From Acidimicrobium sp. (GTDB taxonomy: Bacteria > Actinomycetota > Acidimicrobiia > Acidimicrobiales > Ilumatobacteraceae), in NCBI GenBank assembly GCA_003535455.1, contig DOHD01000116.1, positions 1 to 6,126 of the forward strand: a stretch of 6,126 nucleotides of DNA, written 5' to 3'. Shown piece by piece: positions 5,852-6,126 of this stretch. Position 1 is the stretch's first letter; every line of letters starts with the position of its first letter. A program made the translations under genes and the position numbers. The notes below the pieces were generated by a model. It searched no databases. It saw nothing but the letters and a program-made list of their open reading frames with translations, and was not told the DNA's origin.

Positions 5852-6126
5852 ATGTACGAGCAGTTTGCCGACAAGATTGTTTTACATCAAGACGATGTCG
5901 GCATGTGTCACGGTGCGAACTCGGCATTCTTGGAGCTTTCAAAGTTGGGTTCGATCACCAGTGGTTCAGTGATGGTGCCCTGCCCATGGTTTGGTGAAGC
6001 GGCATCAATGGCGTCGTCGCACGGAGAACTTGACCTAGGGGTTCATTTGACGCTGACCGCCGAAAAACAGTTTTATCGGTGGCGGCCAATCAGCAACGCA
6101 TCAAAGTCGACGGGCCTTGTCGATGA
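5852..6126 (+). CDS. YdjC/ChbG-family carbohydrate deacetylase, 3' end cut by window edge
   Basis: The first 91 codons of a polysaccharide-deacetylase-like (beta/alpha)-barrel enzyme. Proteins of this group remove acetyl groups from N-acetylated sugars (ChbG acts on acetylated chitobiose) or act in related amino-sugar metabolism (HpnK). Visible family marks are IVLHQDDVGMCHGANSAF (residues 9-26), where D15 aligns with the metal-binding Asp of the xDDfG motif, ITSGSVMVPCPWFGEA (35-50), and LGVHLTLTAE (62-71), where H65 aligns with the first metal-binding His. The second metal His and the catalytic parts lie beyond the window. It starts one base after the upstream dehydrogenase stop and is therefore in the same operon. 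Its association with inositol genes suggests a substrate containing an acetamido group, but that is inference. No good Shine-Dalgarno stands near the ATG. Confidence 0.88.
   Translation, partial: MYEQFADKIVLHQDDVGMCHGANSAFLELSKLGSITSGSVMVPCPWFGEAASMASSHGELDLGVHLTLTAEKQFYRWRPISNASKSTGLVD

Overview
The window is densely coding and carries part of a myo-inositol (cyclitol) catabolic locus, arranged as two divergent gene blocks around a short control region near 3783-3850. GC content is middling, codons are GC-leaning, and TCGA is strikingly frequent. A two-domain cupin IolB, a PfkB-type IolC and a Cgl0159-like (beta/alpha)8 aldolase side by side is an arrangement I associate with Actinobacteria. 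The modest GC would fit a small-genome aquatic actinobacterium or acidimicrobial lineage, but this placement is an inference, not something the sequence proves.

Minus-strand block, in transcription order: iolC (start 3782 or 3821, end 2835), the Cgl0159-like aldolase (2822-1920), iolB (1916-1008), and a Gfo/Idh/MocA dehydrogenase (start 987) that runs off the left edge. Gaps are 12, 3 and 20 bases, so this is almost certainly one operon.

Plus-strand block: two tandem, diverged Gfo/Idh/MocA dehydrogenases (3851-4849 and 4846-5850, sharing an ATGA overlap), then, after one base, the 5' part of a YdjC/ChbG-type carbohydrate deacetylase (5852 to the right edge).

Proposed joint role: the dehydrogenases oxidise or interconvert inositol isomers or glycosylated or related cyclic polyols. 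IolB isomerises 5-deoxy-glucuronate to 2-deoxy-5-keto-gluconate (DKG). IolC phosphorylates DKG, and the aldolase is the likely splitter of DKG-6-phosphate. The classical dehydratase (iolE), hydrolase (iolD), malonate semialdehyde dehydrogenase (iolA), transporter and regulator are not in this window. Three different dehydrogenases plus a deacetylase suggest the substrate may be broader than plain myo-inositol, for example N-acetylated or amino-sugar-linked inositols. No RNA gene, mobile element, CRISPR array or convincing terminator was seen, and no gene-free stretch exceeds about 70 bases.
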